DNA of 64,000 bases from Proteobacteria bacterium UBA2363 (GCA_002344355.1 DDTN01000046.1:62001-126000); one strand, 5' to 3'. Shown: positions 35,586 through 44,977, counted from the first letter of the stretch. The notes: a model not told the origin generated them from the sequence alone. Made by a program: numbers and translations.

Positions 35586-36817
35586 TCGCCCTGTTCTGGC
35601 TCGGCGTGCTGGCCCTGAGCCTGACCGCGCTGGGCCTGCTGCTGCCGCCGCTGCTGCGCCGGCGTTCCGGCGACGGCGACGCCCGTCGCGCCCTGGAGGC
35701 CGAACTGGCCGTGCTGCGCAGCCGCCACGCGGCGGGCGAACTCGACGACGCCGGCTTCGCGCGCGAGCGCGAGCGGATCGCGGCGGCGCTGCTGGCCCTC
35801 CTGGAGGCGCCCGCGACCGCGCCACCGGCGCCGGCCCGCGGCCTGGCGATCGGCCTGGCGATCGCGGTGCCGGCGCTGGCGGTGGCGATCTGGTTCGCGA
35901 TCGGCCAGCCGGCCGCGCTCGATCCGCGCGCCCTGGCCGCGCCGTCCCAGGCCGGCAACGCCCAGGACATGGAATCGGCGCTCGCCGGCCTCGAGCAGCG
36001 CCTGCGCGACGAGCCCGCCAACATCGACGGCTGGCTGCTGCTGGCGCGCAGCTACCGGTCCCTGGAGCGCTTCGAGGACATGCTGCGGGCCACCAGCAGC
36101 GCCTATGCGCTGTCCCCGGCGCAGCCGGAGGTGCTGGTCGAGCACGCCGAGGCCCTGGCCCTGACCTCGCCGGATCGCCGCCTCGCCGGCCGCCCGCGCG
36201 AACTGGTCGAACAGGCGCTGGCGCTCGACGCCAGCCAGCAGAAGGGCCTTTGGCTGCTCGGCATCGCCCGCCAGCAGGACGGCGATGCCGCCGGCGCCGC
36301 GGAAACCTGGACGCGCCTGCGTGGCCTGCTGCCCGAGGGCGACCCGGTGGTGGCGCGCCTGGACGAACAGATCGCCGCGGCCCGGCAGCGCGCCGGTACC
36401 GGCGCCGATGCCGCTCCGGCGGCACCCGCCGACGCCGGTGCCGGGCGCGGCGACCAGGCCGTCGCCAGCGGCCCGCAGATCGCCGTCGAGGTCGTGCTGG
36501 ACCCCGCCCTGGCCGCGCGGGCCCCGCAGGACGCCACGCTGTTCGTGATCGCCCGCGCGCCGGGCGGCGGCCCGCCGCTGGCGATCCGCCGCATCCAGGC
36601 ACCGCGCTTCCCGCTGGTGGTCTCGCTGTCGCAGGCCGACCGCATGCTCGACGGCGTGCAGATCGAGGAAGGCGCCAGCATCCTGGTCAGCGCCCGCCTG
36701 TCGCGCAGCGGCCAGGCACAGCCGGCCGACGGCGACCTGGAAGCGGCGGCGCAGGAGATCGTTGTCGGGCAGGTGCGCGCCCTGGGCCTGGCCCTGGACC
36801 GCATCGTCGGTGGCTGA
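35579..36817 (+). CDS. ccmI: Cytochrome c biogenesis TPR protein CcmI
   Basis: CcmI captures apocytochrome c for the heme ligation complex. The 412-residue protein has two N-terminal membrane segments (IALFWLGVLALSLTALGLLL and GLAIGLAIAVPALAVAIWF), a loop with a leucine-zipper-like AELAVLRSR, TPR repeats from about 130 to 280 (NIDGWLLLARSYRSLERFEDM) and a periplasmic C-terminal domain. It ends the ccm unit; 185 bases of GC-rich sequence without a gene follow. Confidence 0.92.
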   Translation: MVIALFWLGVLALSLTALGLLLPPLLRRRSGDGDARRALEAELAVLRSRHAAGELDDAGFARERERIAAALLALLEAPATAPPAPARGLAIGLAIAVPALAVAIWFAIGQPAALDPRALAAPSQAGNAQDMESALAGLEQRLRDEPANIDGWLLLARSYRSLERFEDMLRATSSAYALSPAQPEVLVEHAEALALTSPDRRLAGRPRELVEQALALDASQQKGLWLLGIARQQDGDAAGAAETWTRLRGLLPEGDPVVARLDEQIAAARQRAGTGADAAPAAPADAGAGRGDQAVASGPQIAVEVVLDPALAARAPQDATLFVIARAPGGGPPLAIRRIQAPRFPLVVSLSQADRMLDGVQIEEGASILVSARLSRSGQAQPADGDLEAAAQEIVVGQVRALGLALDRIVGG

Positions 36818-37002
36818 GGCGGGCATCCACCCCGAAGCGCGGAACGCAGCCGCGCACGATCGCGAACCCGCCGCGCGGCGGCGCGCCCGCCAGGATCCAG
36901 GCACTGCCAAGGCCGCCGGCCGCTGCTGAGGCACCCCGGCAGCTTCCGACCAGCCGGAGGGAATCGTCCCCCGCTCCCTGCCACCGGCACGGCGCGGGCG
37001 GC

Positions 37003-37680
37003 CTAGTCGAGCTCGGCCTGCAACCGCCAGAGCGTGTGGCCGCTGTCGCGGTACTTGGACTCGAACGGCGTCAGCACCGGCTCCTCGGGGGGCAGGATGG
37101 TCAGGCGGCTGCGCTGCCCGCACAGGTCCAGGGCGCGGGCCAGCTCGGCCAGGTACAGCGGCCAGTTGCTGCGCGCCTCCAGGCGGCCTCCCAGGCGCAC
37201 GAGGTCGGGGAACACCGGATGCCCGTGCCAGCGGCGCAGCAGCTGGGTCGGCTTCGGCCAGGGATTGGGATAGAGCAGCCAGTGCGCGTCCAGGCGGATG
37301 CCGGCGCGGGCCAGCAGGCGCCAGGCCTGGGCGACCTCGGCCCGGCACAGGCAGACGTTGCCGCGTCGCAGCCAGCCGCCGGGCGCCAGCCGCTGCAGGC
37401 GCTGCGCCGACTTGTCGAGGCCGATGACCAGCGCCGAGGGGTGCCGGTAGGCAAGGCGCAGGGTGCTGGCGCCGTCGCCGCAGCCGGAGTCGAGCACCAC
37501 CGGTCCGCGCCAGGCCGCCAGTTCGTCGAGCAGCGGCGCCAGCGCGCGCTCGGTGGCGGCATGCACCGGCGCGCGCCACGGCTGCGCCAGGTGCCGGCGC
37601 ACGACCTCGTCCAGGCGGTCGTGGACATCGGACTGGCGGCTGCGGACCGGGCTGGAATTGCCGTGCATGGCCAACAGCAT
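37003..37680 (-). CDS. TrmB-like tRNA (guanine-N7) methyltransferase
   Basis: A 225-residue SAM-dependent methyltransferase. The binding loop is VVLDSGCGDGASTLRLAYRHP; the family signature YPNPWPK lies at LLYPNPWPKPTQLLRRWHGH. The C terminus has ESKYRDSGHTLWRL, typical of TrmB (T-x-Y-E/F-x-K). It probably makes m7G46 in tRNA. Two in-frame ATGs 12 bases apart (37680 and 37668) are possible. It diverges from metX, with 70 bases between starts. Confidence 0.82.
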   Translation of the reverse strand: MLLAMHGNSSPVRSRQSDVHDRLDEVVRRHLAQPWRAPVHAATERALAPLLDELAAWRGPVVLDSGCGDGASTLRLAYRHPSALVIGLDKSAQRLQRLAPGGWLRRGNVCLCRAEVAQAWRLLARAGIRLDAHWLLYPNPWPKPTQLLRRWHGHPVFPDLVRLGGRLEARSNWPLYLAELARALDLCGQRSRLTILPPEEPVLTPFESKYRDSGHTLWRLQAELD

Positions 37681-37750
37681 ACGCAAGCCCGCGGGGCCGC
37701 GTCCGCCTCGCGCTTGGCCGCGCCGGCGCGCGCCTGTAGCCTTGCCGGCC

Positions 37751-38848
37751 ATGACGCCCGCGACCCGCCACTGCCCGCTGCCCTCGCCGTTCGCCATGCG
37801 CCGCGGCGGCCACCTGGAAGGCGCCACGGTCGCCTACGAGACCTGGGGCGCGCTTGCGCCGGCCCGCGACAACGCCGTGCTGGTCCTCACCGGCATGTCG
37901 CCCAGCGCGCACGCCGCGGCCCATCCCGACGATCCGACGCCGGGCTGGTGGGACGACATCATCGGCCCCGGCAAGGCGATCGACACGCGCCGCTGGTTCG
38001 TGGTCTGCGTCAACTCGCTGGGCAGCTGCATGGGCTCGACCGGTCCGGCCTCGGTCAATCCGGCCACCGGCCAGCCCTGGCGCCTGGACTTCCCGGCGCT
38101 CAGCCTGGAGGACGTCGCGCTGGCCGCGCACGAGGTGGTCCGGTCGCTGGGCATCGAACGCCTGCACTGCCTGGTCGGTCCCTCGATGGGCGGCATGAGC
38201 GCGCTGGCCTATGCGCTGAACCTGCCGGCGGCGGCGCGCCACCTGCTGCTGGTGTCGACCGCCCCGCACTCGCTGCCGTTCTCGATCGCCATCCGCTCGC
38301 TGCAGCGCGAGCTGATCCGCTCCGACCCGGCCTGGAACGGCGGCCACTACGACGCCGAGGCGTTCCCGGTCACCGGCATGCTGCTGGCGCGCAAGCTGGG
38401 CATGACCACCTACCGCTCGGCGCGCGAGTGGCGGCAGCGATTCGGGCGCAGCAAGGTGCCCGAGGACGCCCGCGACGGCGCGCCGTTCGGCCCGGAATTC
38501 GCGGTCGAGTCCTACCTGGCCTACCAGGCCGAGCGCTTCGTGACCCGCTTCGACCCGAACTGCTACCTGTACCTGTCGCGCGCCATGGACTGGTTCGACG
38601 TCGCCGACTACGGCGGCTCGGTGGCGCGCGGGCTGGCCCGCATCCGCGCCCGCGGCGCCCTGGTGATCGGCGTCGAGACCGACCTGCTGTTCCCGCTGGA
38701 GCAGCAGGAGGAGATCGCCGAGGGCCTGCGCGATGGCGGCGTGCCCACGCAATTCGCGGCCCTGCCGTCGATCCAGGGCCACGACGCCTTCCTGGTCGAC
38801 ACGCCGCGCTTCGGCAAGACGATCGGCGACTTCATGGCGGCGATCTGA
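37751..38848 (+). CDS. MetX-family serine/homoserine O-acyltransferase
   Basis: A 365-residue alpha/beta-hydrolase-fold acyltransferase. The catalytic triad is visible: Ser145 in LVGPSMGGMSAL, Asp311 in VETDLLFPL and His344 in GHDAFLVD. The acyl-binding stretch reads CVNSLGSCMGSTGPASVNP rather than the NVLGGCQGTTGP of classical homoserine acetyltransferases. Related xanthomonad enzymes act as O-succinyltransferases on serine or homoserine, so this gene feeds cysteine or methionine synthesis. Substrate and acyl donor cannot be fixed from sequence. A cysteine dioxygenase gene follows. Confidence 0.82.
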   Translation: MTPATRHCPLPSPFAMRRGGHLEGATVAYETWGALAPARDNAVLVLTGMSPSAHAAAHPDDPTPGWWDDIIGPGKAIDTRRWFVVCVNSLGSCMGSTGPASVNPATGQPWRLDFPALSLEDVALAAHEVVRSLGIERLHCLVGPSMGGMSALAYALNLPAAARHLLLVSTAPHSLPFSIAIRSLQRELIRSDPAWNGGHYDAEAFPVTGMLLARKLGMTTYRSAREWRQRFGRSKVPEDARDGAPFGPEFAVESYLAYQAERFVTRFDPNCYLYLSRAMDWFDVADYGGSVARGLARIRARGALVIGVETDLLFPLEQQEEIAEGLRDGGVPTQFAALPSIQGHDAFLVDTPRFGKTIGDFMAAI

Positions 38849-38904
38849 GCGACGGCCGGCACCGCCTGGGGGGCGCCGCCGTCCGTGATGGTAAAGTGAC
38901 GGCC

Positions 38905-39492
38905 ATGAACGCCACCGCCTCCGCCCCGATCCGCGATTCCGCGGGGCACGCCGAGCTGGTCCGGGCCCTGGACGAGGCCATCCGCGGCCGCGACTGCGCC
39001 GGCCTGACCACCGCGCTGCGCCAGACCCTGTGCCAGCTCATGCGCGAGCGGCGCCTGAGCCTGCCCGACGAGGTCTTCCAGCCGAATCCGGAGCACTACG
39101 CGCGCCGCGAGATCCACCGCAGCGAGGAACTGGGCTACACGGTGATCGCGATGACCTGGGGGCCCGGCCAGGGCACCCCGGTGCACGACCACTCCGGCCT
39201 GTGGTGCGTCGAGGGCGTGGTCGCCGGCACCCTGGAGATCACCCAGTACGAACTGCTCGAGCGCGACGGCGACGACTTCCGCTTCGAGCAGCGCGGCACC
39301 CTGGACGCCGGCCCCGGCTCGGCCGGCAGCCTGATCCCGCCGCACGAGTACCACGCCATCCGCAACGCCAGCGACCGCGACGTCGCGGTCTCCCTGCACA
39401 TCTACGGCGGCGAGATGCGCTGCTGCTCGGTGTTCCAGCCGCGCGGCGAGGACTGGTACCGCTGCTGCGCCCGCCCGCTGGCGCTGGACTGA
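38905..39492 (+). CDS. Cysteine dioxygenase-family protein
   Basis: A 195-residue cupin that should oxidise a thiol such as cysteine to the sulfinate with non-heme iron. Iron ligands are His94 and His96 (PVHDHSGLWC) and a third His at 147 or 150 (PPHEYHAI). Cys101 lies five residues after the second His, the position of the mammalian Cys-Tyr crosslink, and a Tyr in SLHIYGGEM can be its partner. It follows the MetX-like gene by 56 bases. 3-mercaptopropionate or other thiols are alternative substrates. Confidence 0.85.
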   Translation: MNATASAPIRDSAGHAELVRALDEAIRGRDCAGLTTALRQTLCQLMRERRLSLPDEVFQPNPEHYARREIHRSEELGYTVIAMTWGPGQGTPVHDHSGLWCVEGVVAGTLEITQYELLERDGDDFRFEQRGTLDAGPGSAGSLIPPHEYHAIRNASDRDVAVSLHIYGGEMRCCSVFQPRGEDWYRCCARPLALD

Positions 39493-39534
39493 TCCAGCCC
39501 GCATCCTTCATCGCCACGACGATCGGTTCCACAG

Positions 39535-42252
39535 ATGGCCCAGTCGATTCTTCGCAAGCTCCAGTACGCTTTCGCAGTGACAATCGCTCTGTGCGGCCAC
39601 GCGTGGGGCGGCATCGCCTTGCGGATGGTCGTGGACGCGACGACCATCCCGGATCCGGCGCTGCATTTCCTCGACATTCCGCTTGACCTTCAGCCCAACG
39701 CGGGCGACGGGCCCAGGATGGTCTGGCATGCCGGCTCGCTGTACGCCGTGGGAGTCCGGCCGGAAACCGGCCAGGCGCTCTATCGCATCGATCCGGAGAC
39801 CGGCAACTCGACACTGGCACTGGAAGTCGATGCCGGGCCGGACCACGACCGGATCAAGCACCTGCTCCCCTCGACCGGCCCCCTGTACGCGGTCGTCCAT
39901 CGCGGGGGGCAACTCGAGATCTGGGCTGTCACCGGCGACCAGCAGGCGACCCGTGTCGCCACTCTCGCAGGCGACACGGGGACGGCGGTGATCCTCGGCA
40001 TGGCCACGGCGGGCGACCGGATCGTGTTCGGCGAGGGCGCCTCCCTGTGGTCGGTGCGCCCGGGCGAGAGCAAGATCCAGCTGCAGTCGTCGGCGGGCGG
40101 GTGGTCGTATACGAGCATGGCGACGGTCGGCAATCGCGTCGTATTCCTGCGCGAGGCCGCGCAGCCTCCGGTGCTGCTGGAACTGTGGAGCACCGAGGGC
40201 CTGCCGGGAAGCAACGCGCTGCTGGTGTCGGTGCCGGCCGGCCATGCCTGGGAGTGGCCCCGCGTCCTCCACGATGCCGGCGACGGCTACTACTGGCTGC
40301 TGGTTCGCGACTGCGTGCATCAGCGCCTGGTCAGGACCGACGGATCGGCGGCCGGCACCCAGGTCGCGGACTGGACACAGGAGCCGTCCTGCGTGTCCCA
40401 GCCGCTGGCCCTGTCCGCGCTTGGCCACCAGGCCTACTACACCCGCTCGCACTTCGCCGGCAGCAACCACGTTTCCGAGCTTCGTCGCTTCGACGGATCG
40501 TCGTCCGCGGTTTCGGTGATCGAATCGGTCGTCGGCGGCCTGTCGCAGCCGCCACTGTTCCTCTCTCTGGCGGCAGTGGATGATGGCCTGCTCTATGCCC
40601 GCACGGACGAAGGCCTGCTGCGCTACTCCAGCCCGATCGGCCACGGCCTGGTCCTGGAGGGCGGCGCGCCGGTCGCCTTCCCGGCCGCGCCCGCCCAGGT
40701 CGGCCACCGGTGGCTGCGCAACGGCGGCGGCATCCTCCGGTCGAGGCCCGTGCCCGCCGGTCAGGGCGATGGCGACGAGATCGTGCGCCTGCGGGCCGCC
40801 GTCGACGGCGTTTCCCTGGTGCTGCGGGATGTCCCGTTCATGCTCTCGACCAGCGCGCGGTCGTCGGACCAGCTGTTCTATTTCGCCAGTCGCCCGGGCC
40901 AGCACACCCACGAGATCTGGCGCAGCGACGGCACGCCGGCGGGTACCGCCCCCCTCGCCGATGTCTGGCGGGGCACGCGCTCTTCCCGCGCGGCGAACAT
41001 TCCCGCACCCGGATACCGGGCCGACGGGGAGTGGATCGCAGATCGCTTCTATGGCTCGTCCTGCTCGGGCGCCTGCCCTTTCCCTTGGCCATTCCGGGTC
41101 GATCTGCAGAACGGGCAATGGCACGACCTGCAGCTCGACGGTGGGTTGCAGTTCGATTCGACCCCGTTGGCGATCGGCTCCCGCCTCGTCTACCGGACCT
41201 CGGGCGCCGAGCCGTTCGCCCTCTGGCACGCTGCGGAGGATCTGCTCAATCCCGAGATCCTCCAGGCGGCCGGCGGCATGCCCCTCACCGGCGTGGATGG
41301 CGGTGCGGTCCCCTACCTGCTGTTCCGGTGCCGGGTGCCTCCGCAAGACCAGGTGGGGGTGTGTGCCTGGTCCGCTCCCTGGGGTACGCGGGTGCTCGTC
41401 GACGCCGGCGCCGGACAGGACCTCCAGGTCGCCCCGTACGGACAGCATGGAGGCGTGGCTATGCTGGCCATTCGCCGGCCGATCGACGGGGCCGACCTGC
41501 TCTGGCGAACCGACGGCACCGTGACCGGTACCCAGCAGCTCGTTCCACCGCTGTTGCCCTGCCCTACCTTCGACCCGCGTGGCGTCACCGGCACCGGCGG
41601 GCAGCTTGTCTTCTGCGCGCAGGACGTGCAGGGATCGGGGTTGTGGGGGATGCCGCGCGCCGGCGGTACGCCCACGCGGATCCGGCAGTTCGACCAGAAC
41701 CCCGTGGACCTGAGCGCTTCCGGTTCGGGGATGGTGGCCTTCAGGCTCTGGCAGCCCCCGGAAGGCTGGACGGTCTGGGCATCGGACCTTACGGCTGCGG
41801 GTACGGTCCGCCTGCCGGTGCCGCCCCTGGCCCCCGGCAATTCGCCGGCCTGGGTGGGCAACCACCTGCATATCGCCACCGGACCGGACTACTGGATCAG
41901 CACGGGCACGCCGGCCGGCACCCAGCGCGCCATCGACGGACTTGGGGAATGGTATTTCGGGCCCCCTGTGAGCATTCCATCCAGCCTGCTGGACCCCGAC
42001 GAGTCGCCGCACCAGGCCCTGTTCGCCTGTCGCCGCGACGGCCGCCAGAACCTGTGCCGGATCTCTGGAGACGGCACCTGGTGGCAGGCCGGACTCCTTC
42101 CCTCGCCAGGCGGCGCACGCTACGCACCCGTCAACTACTTCAGATCGGAAAACCGGCTGCTGTTCTGGCTGGATGACTGGATCCATGGCGAGGAGCCCTG
42201 GCAGGTCCTGCCGGATCGCGCTTTCCGGAGCGGATTCGAATCAAGCGACTGA
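39535..42252 (+). CDS. Secreted beta-propeller protein with ELW-TDGT repeats
   Basis: A 905-residue exported protein of unknown function. After a signal-like N terminus (YAFAVTIALCGHAWG) it repeats a beta-propeller blade motif: LWSTEGLPGSN, LVRTDGSAAGT, IWRSDGTPAGT, LWRTDGTVTGT, VWASDLTAAGT and YWISTGTPAGT. The last residues FRSGFESSD carry the F-x-x-G-F-E terminal motif seen in many secreted xanthomonad proteins. Paired Cys residues are frequent (SGACPFP, PCPTFDP, ACRRDGRQNLC). Codon use is somewhat less GC-biased than in the neighbouring housekeeping genes. It starts 42 bases after the dioxygenase stop but is probably independent. Confidence 0.8.
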   Translation: MAQSILRKLQYAFAVTIALCGHAWGGIALRMVVDATTIPDPALHFLDIPLDLQPNAGDGPRMVWHAGSLYAVGVRPETGQALYRIDPETGNSTLALEVDAGPDHDRIKHLLPSTGPLYAVVHRGGQLEIWAVTGDQQATRVATLAGDTGTAVILGMATAGDRIVFGEGASLWSVRPGESKIQLQSSAGGWSYTSMATVGNRVVFLREAAQPPVLLELWSTEGLPGSNALLVSVPAGHAWEWPRVLHDAGDGYYWLLVRDCVHQRLVRTDGSAAGTQVADWTQEPSCVSQPLALSALGHQAYYTRSHFAGSNHVSELRRFDGSSSAVSVIESVVGGLSQPPLFLSLAAVDDGLLYARTDEGLLRYSSPIGHGLVLEGGAPVAFPAAPAQVGHRWLRNGGGILRSRPVPAGQGDGDEIVRLRAAVDGVSLVLRDVPFMLSTSARSSDQLFYFASRPGQHTHEIWRSDGTPAGTAPLADVWRGTRSSRAANIPAPGYRADGEWIADRFYGSSCSGACPFPWPFRVDLQNGQWHDLQLDGGLQFDSTPLAIGSRLVYRTSGAEPFALWHAAEDLLNPEILQAAGGMPLTGVDGGAVPYLLFRCRVPPQDQVGVCAWSAPWGTRVLVDAGAGQDLQVAPYGQHGGVAMLAIRRPIDGADLLWRTDGTVTGTQQLVPPLLPCPTFDPRGVTGTGGQLVFCAQDVQGSGLWGMPRAGGTPTRIRQFDQNPVDLSASGSGMVAFRLWQPPEGWTVWASDLTAAGTVRLPVPPLAPGNSPAWVGNHLHIATGPDYWISTGTPAGTQRAIDGLGEWYFGPPVSIPSSLLDPDESPHQALFACRRDGRQNLCRISGDGTWWQAGLLPSPGGARYAPVNYFRSENRLLFWLDDWIHGEEPWQVLPDRAFRSGFESSD

Positions 42253-42280
42253 CGAAGACGTCCCCATCGAGCTGCCGCCT

Positions 42281-42303
42281 GCGGACCGAATGCCGCGGTC
42301 CGC
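42281..42303 (+). terminator. Hairpin downstream of the propeller gene
   Basis: GCGGACC and GGTCCGC form a perfect 7-base-pair stem around a 9-base loop, 29 bases after the stop of the propeller gene and before tRNA-Leu. There is no T-run. Confidence 0.35.
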
Positions 42304-42359
42304 CTCGCCGCCGCGGGCAGGCCCGCCCCTTGCCGGTGGCTGCTAGACTTGCCGCCCGC

Positions 42360-42446
42360 GCCGGAGTGGCGGAATCGGTAGACGCAGCGGACTCAAAATC
42401 CGCCGCCCTCAAAAGCGTGTGGGTTCGAGTCCCACCTCCGGCACCA
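42360..42446 (+). tRNA. tRNA-Leu(CAA)
   Basis: An 87-base class II tRNA with acceptor stem GCCGGAG/CTCCGGC, D-loop with GG (CGGAATCGGTAGAC), anticodon stem GCGGA/TCCGC around loop CTCAAAA (anticodon CAA, reading UUG), a long variable arm (CGCCCTCAAAAGCGTG) and T-loop GGTTCGAGTCC. The discriminator A is followed by an encoded CCA. A TAGACT hexamer at 42344-42349 may be its -10 element; no clear -35 is seen. Confidence 0.97.
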
Positions 42447-42496
42447 GGGACCCGGCACGTCCGGCACCGCAGCCCCTCCCGCCCGCCAGCGCGCGC

Positions 42497-43222
42497 ATGC
42501 ACGAACCGGACTACGCCTACGACCCCGCCCGGCTCGCCGCGATCGCGCAGGCGCACGCCGACGGTTTCCGCAACGCGGACCCGTACCCGCATCTGGTGAT
42601 GGACGGCTTCCTGCGCCCCGAAGTGGCCGCGCGGCTGGAACAGGTCTTTCCGGGTCCGGAGGACGCCCTGGCCTGGGACCGGTTCGGCGCCGAGGGCTTC
42701 GAGGTCAAGCTGGGCAGCGCCAACGAGGAAGCCTTCCCCGGGCCGCTGCGGCAGGCCATCCACGACCTCAACGCCGGCCCGTTCATCCGCTTCCTCGAGG
42801 CGCTGACCGGCATCGACCACCTGCTTCCCGACCCGCACCTGCGCGGCGGCGGCCTGCACCTGAGCCGCCAGGGCGACCACCTGGGCATCCACGCCGATTT
42901 CAACTGGCACGAGGGATTGCAGGCGCACCGCCGGCTGAACCTGCTGGTCTATCTCAATCCCGCCTGGCAACCCGGCTGGGGCGGCGAGCTCGAGCTGTGG
43001 GACACCGGGGCCCGCGCCCTGTGCCACCGGATCGCGCCGCTGTTCAACCGCGCCGTGCTGTTCGCCACGCGGTCGGACACCTTCCATGGCCATCCGGCCC
43101 CGTGGGCGGCGCCGCCGGACGTCCACCGCCGTTCGATCGCCATGTACTACTACACGACCGACCGACCGGCGCACGAGCAGCGGCCCGCGCACAACACCCT
43201 GTACAAGGGCTACCACCTGTGA
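42497..43222 (+). CDS. 2-oxoglutarate/Fe(II)-dependent oxygenase
   Basis: A 241-residue prolyl-hydroxylase-like oxygenase. The double-stranded beta-helix carries the iron motif H-x-D in GIHADFNWH, followed by RRLNLLVYLNPAWQPGWGGELELW, a distal His in SDTFHGHP and an Arg (HRRSIAMYYYT) for 2-oxoglutarate. The order of these elements is that of the 2OG-FeII Oxy_3 group, often involved in protein or glycan modification. It starts 50 bases after the tRNA. The substrate is unknown. Confidence 0.85.
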   Translation: MHEPDYAYDPARLAAIAQAHADGFRNADPYPHLVMDGFLRPEVAARLEQVFPGPEDALAWDRFGAEGFEVKLGSANEEAFPGPLRQAIHDLNAGPFIRFLEALTGIDHLLPDPHLRGGGLHLSRQGDHLGIHADFNWHEGLQAHRRLNLLVYLNPAWQPGWGGELELWDTGARALCHRIAPLFNRAVLFATRSDTFHGHPAPWAAPPDVHRRSIAMYYYTTDRPAHEQRPAHNTLYKGYHL

Positions 43223-43258
43223 CCCGCGGCGCCGGCGGACGCCGGCGCGCGCGACGGC

Positions 43259-44191
43259 TCAGTCGGGGGCCGGCCCCCAGCGATCCGGATTATTGCGCCA
43301 GATCGCCCTGACCCAGAGGTGGTGCATCGCGGACTCCTCGTCGCTGTCCGCGGCCGGCATCCGCGCCAGCAGGTCGGCCGGATGCTCCTCGCCGTAGAAC
43401 ATCGGGAACAGGCTGGCGAACCAGTGCGTCCAGGCGGGGCTGTAGCGGATGGCCGCGATGTCGTCGCGCAGGCGCGCGCCGACCGCGTCCGCGGGCTCGC
43501 CGCCGGGCTTGACCGCGACGGCCTGCAGGAACGGGGCGCCCTCCTCGAGCAGGGCCAGCTCGAAGCCGGCGGCGCGCACGAACAACGCGACCTCCTGGGG
43601 GCAGGTGAACTGGTTGCGCGCGACGTCCTTGCGAACCGAGTGGTCGAAGTCGACGTACTGGGCGACCTCGGCCTCGAAGCGCCGGAAGCCGACCGGGTGG
43701 GCCAGGTTCCAGTGGTCGAAGTACAGGCGGCCGCCGGGCCTGAGGACGCGGAACAGCTCCCGGAGGTAGATCAGGAAGTCCTCCTTGTCCATGTGGATGA
43801 ACACGGCGACGCAGTAGGCCTTGTCGTAGGCGCCGTCCGCGCACGGCGCCAGCCGGGTGCGGTCCAGCGCATCCAGGCGGACCCGGCCCGGGGGCAGCGC
43901 CGCCAGGCGCTCGCCGGCGACCTCGATCATGCGCGGCGCGATGTCCACCCCGTGCCAGTGCGCGCAGGCCGGCGCCACGTGGCTGCCGATGCGGCCGACG
44001 CCGCAGCCCAGTTCCAGGACCCGGTCGCTGGCGTCGACTTCGAGGGCGCGCAGCACCTGGCGGCCGGTGTAGCGGCCGGTGGCCTGCAAGGTGGCCTCGT
44101 CGGCACTGCCGTCGACGGCGATCATGGCGCCGGTCACGGTGCTGGCCTTGTCGTTCCAGAACGACTGGTAATTGGTGAACTGGCTGGTCAT
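43259..44191 (-). CDS. Class I SAM-dependent methyltransferase
   Basis: A 310-residue methyltransferase. The SAM-binding segment VLELGCGVGRIGSHVAP (motif I), GVDIAPRMIE (motif post I) and LFRVLRPGGRLYFDHWN (motif III region) are clear. The N terminus (SQFTNYQSFWNDKAST) resembles small-molecule or glycan methyltransferases. It converges with the 2OG oxygenase. The acceptor cannot be inferred. Confidence 0.85.
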   Translation of the reverse strand: MTSQFTNYQSFWNDKASTVTGAMIAVDGSADEATLQATGRYTGRQVLRALEVDASDRVLELGCGVGRIGSHVAPACAHWHGVDIAPRMIEVAGERLAALPPGRVRLDALDRTRLAPCADGAYDKAYCVAVFIHMDKEDFLIYLRELFRVLRPGGRLYFDHWNLAHPVGFRRFEAEVAQYVDFDHSVRKDVARNQFTCPQEVALFVRAAGFELALLEEGAPFLQAVAVKPGGEPADAVGARLRDDIAAIRYSPAWTHWFASLFPMFYGEEHPADLLARMPAADSDEESAMHHLWVRAIWRNNPDRWGPAPD

Positions 44192-44377
44192 GGGCGCGTC
44201 AGGCTGGACGGCGGCCGAGCGGCCGCCGGGCCGGCTTCGCGCAGGGCGCGCGGGTCCGGGCGGCCGGCAATTATGCGGTCCCGGCACCCCCCGGACAAGG
44301 AAGACGGCGTCCTCCTCCGCGCCGCCGGCCGTACCCCGGCGCCCGCCGCCGGCCGGGGCGGCGGGCGCTTGCCGGGG

Positions 44378-44977
44378 TCAGCGCACCGGGGTCACCGCCA
44401 CCTGCACCCGGATGCTGTCGCCGGGGTGGTAGTCGGTGCGGGTCTGGTAGATCTCGCCGCGGTAGCGGTAGGTCACGTCGTATCCGAGCAGCTCGTCGGC
44501 CGGCTGCCACTCGCGCTGGTACCGGCAGCGCTGCTCGTAGCCGCGCGCGACATGGCCCGGCCCGCGGCTGGCCTGGTAGCCGATGGCGGCGCCGATGGCG
44601 GCACCGGCGGCGGTCGTGGCGTCGCGGTGCGGCCCGTGGCGGTAGTAGCCATGGCGGCTGCCGCCGCTGCGGCCGATCTGGTTGCCGATCACGCCACCGA
44701 TCACCGCGCCGAGGACGGTGCCGCCGGCCGAGCGCGGCCGCCCCTCGTGGTAGTAGTCGACCGGCTCCTCGTAGCAGACCTCGCGCGAGTGCGGGACATG
44801 CGTCGTCCGGTAGATGGGCGTCACCTCCAGGACCTCGCCCCAGGCATGGCGGACGGCGCCGCTGTCGCTGTAGTAGCCGCCGGCGTCGCGCTGGTAGTAA
44901 CCGGACGGCTGGCCGTCCCAGGCCTGGGCACCCGTGGCGAGACCGAGGCCGGCAGCGAACAGGATCAGGACGCGCAT
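44378..44977 (-). CDS. Exported glycine-zipper (2TM) protein
   Basis: A 199-residue protein with a signal peptide (MRVLILFAAGLGLATGAQA) and a glycine-zipper segment GGTVLGAVIGGVIGNQIGRSGG, then a second small-residue segment AAGAAIGAAIGYQASRG. This is the Rick_17kDa/outer-membrane-stress type of sequence found in SlyB-like proteins. The C-terminal part (LGYDVTYRYRGEIYQTRTDYHPGD) is also a common companion domain. It is probably an envelope protein. The 186 bases between it and the methyltransferase contain no gene. Confidence 0.85.
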   Translation of the reverse strand: MRVLILFAAGLGLATGAQAWDGQPSGYYQRDAGGYYSDSGAVRHAWGEVLEVTPIYRTTHVPHSREVCYEEPVDYYHEGRPRSAGGTVLGAVIGGVIGNQIGRSGGSRHGYYRHGPHRDATTAAGAAIGAAIGYQASRGPGHVARGYEQRCRYQREWQPADELLGYDVTYRYRGEIYQTRTDYHPGDSIRVQVAVTPVR

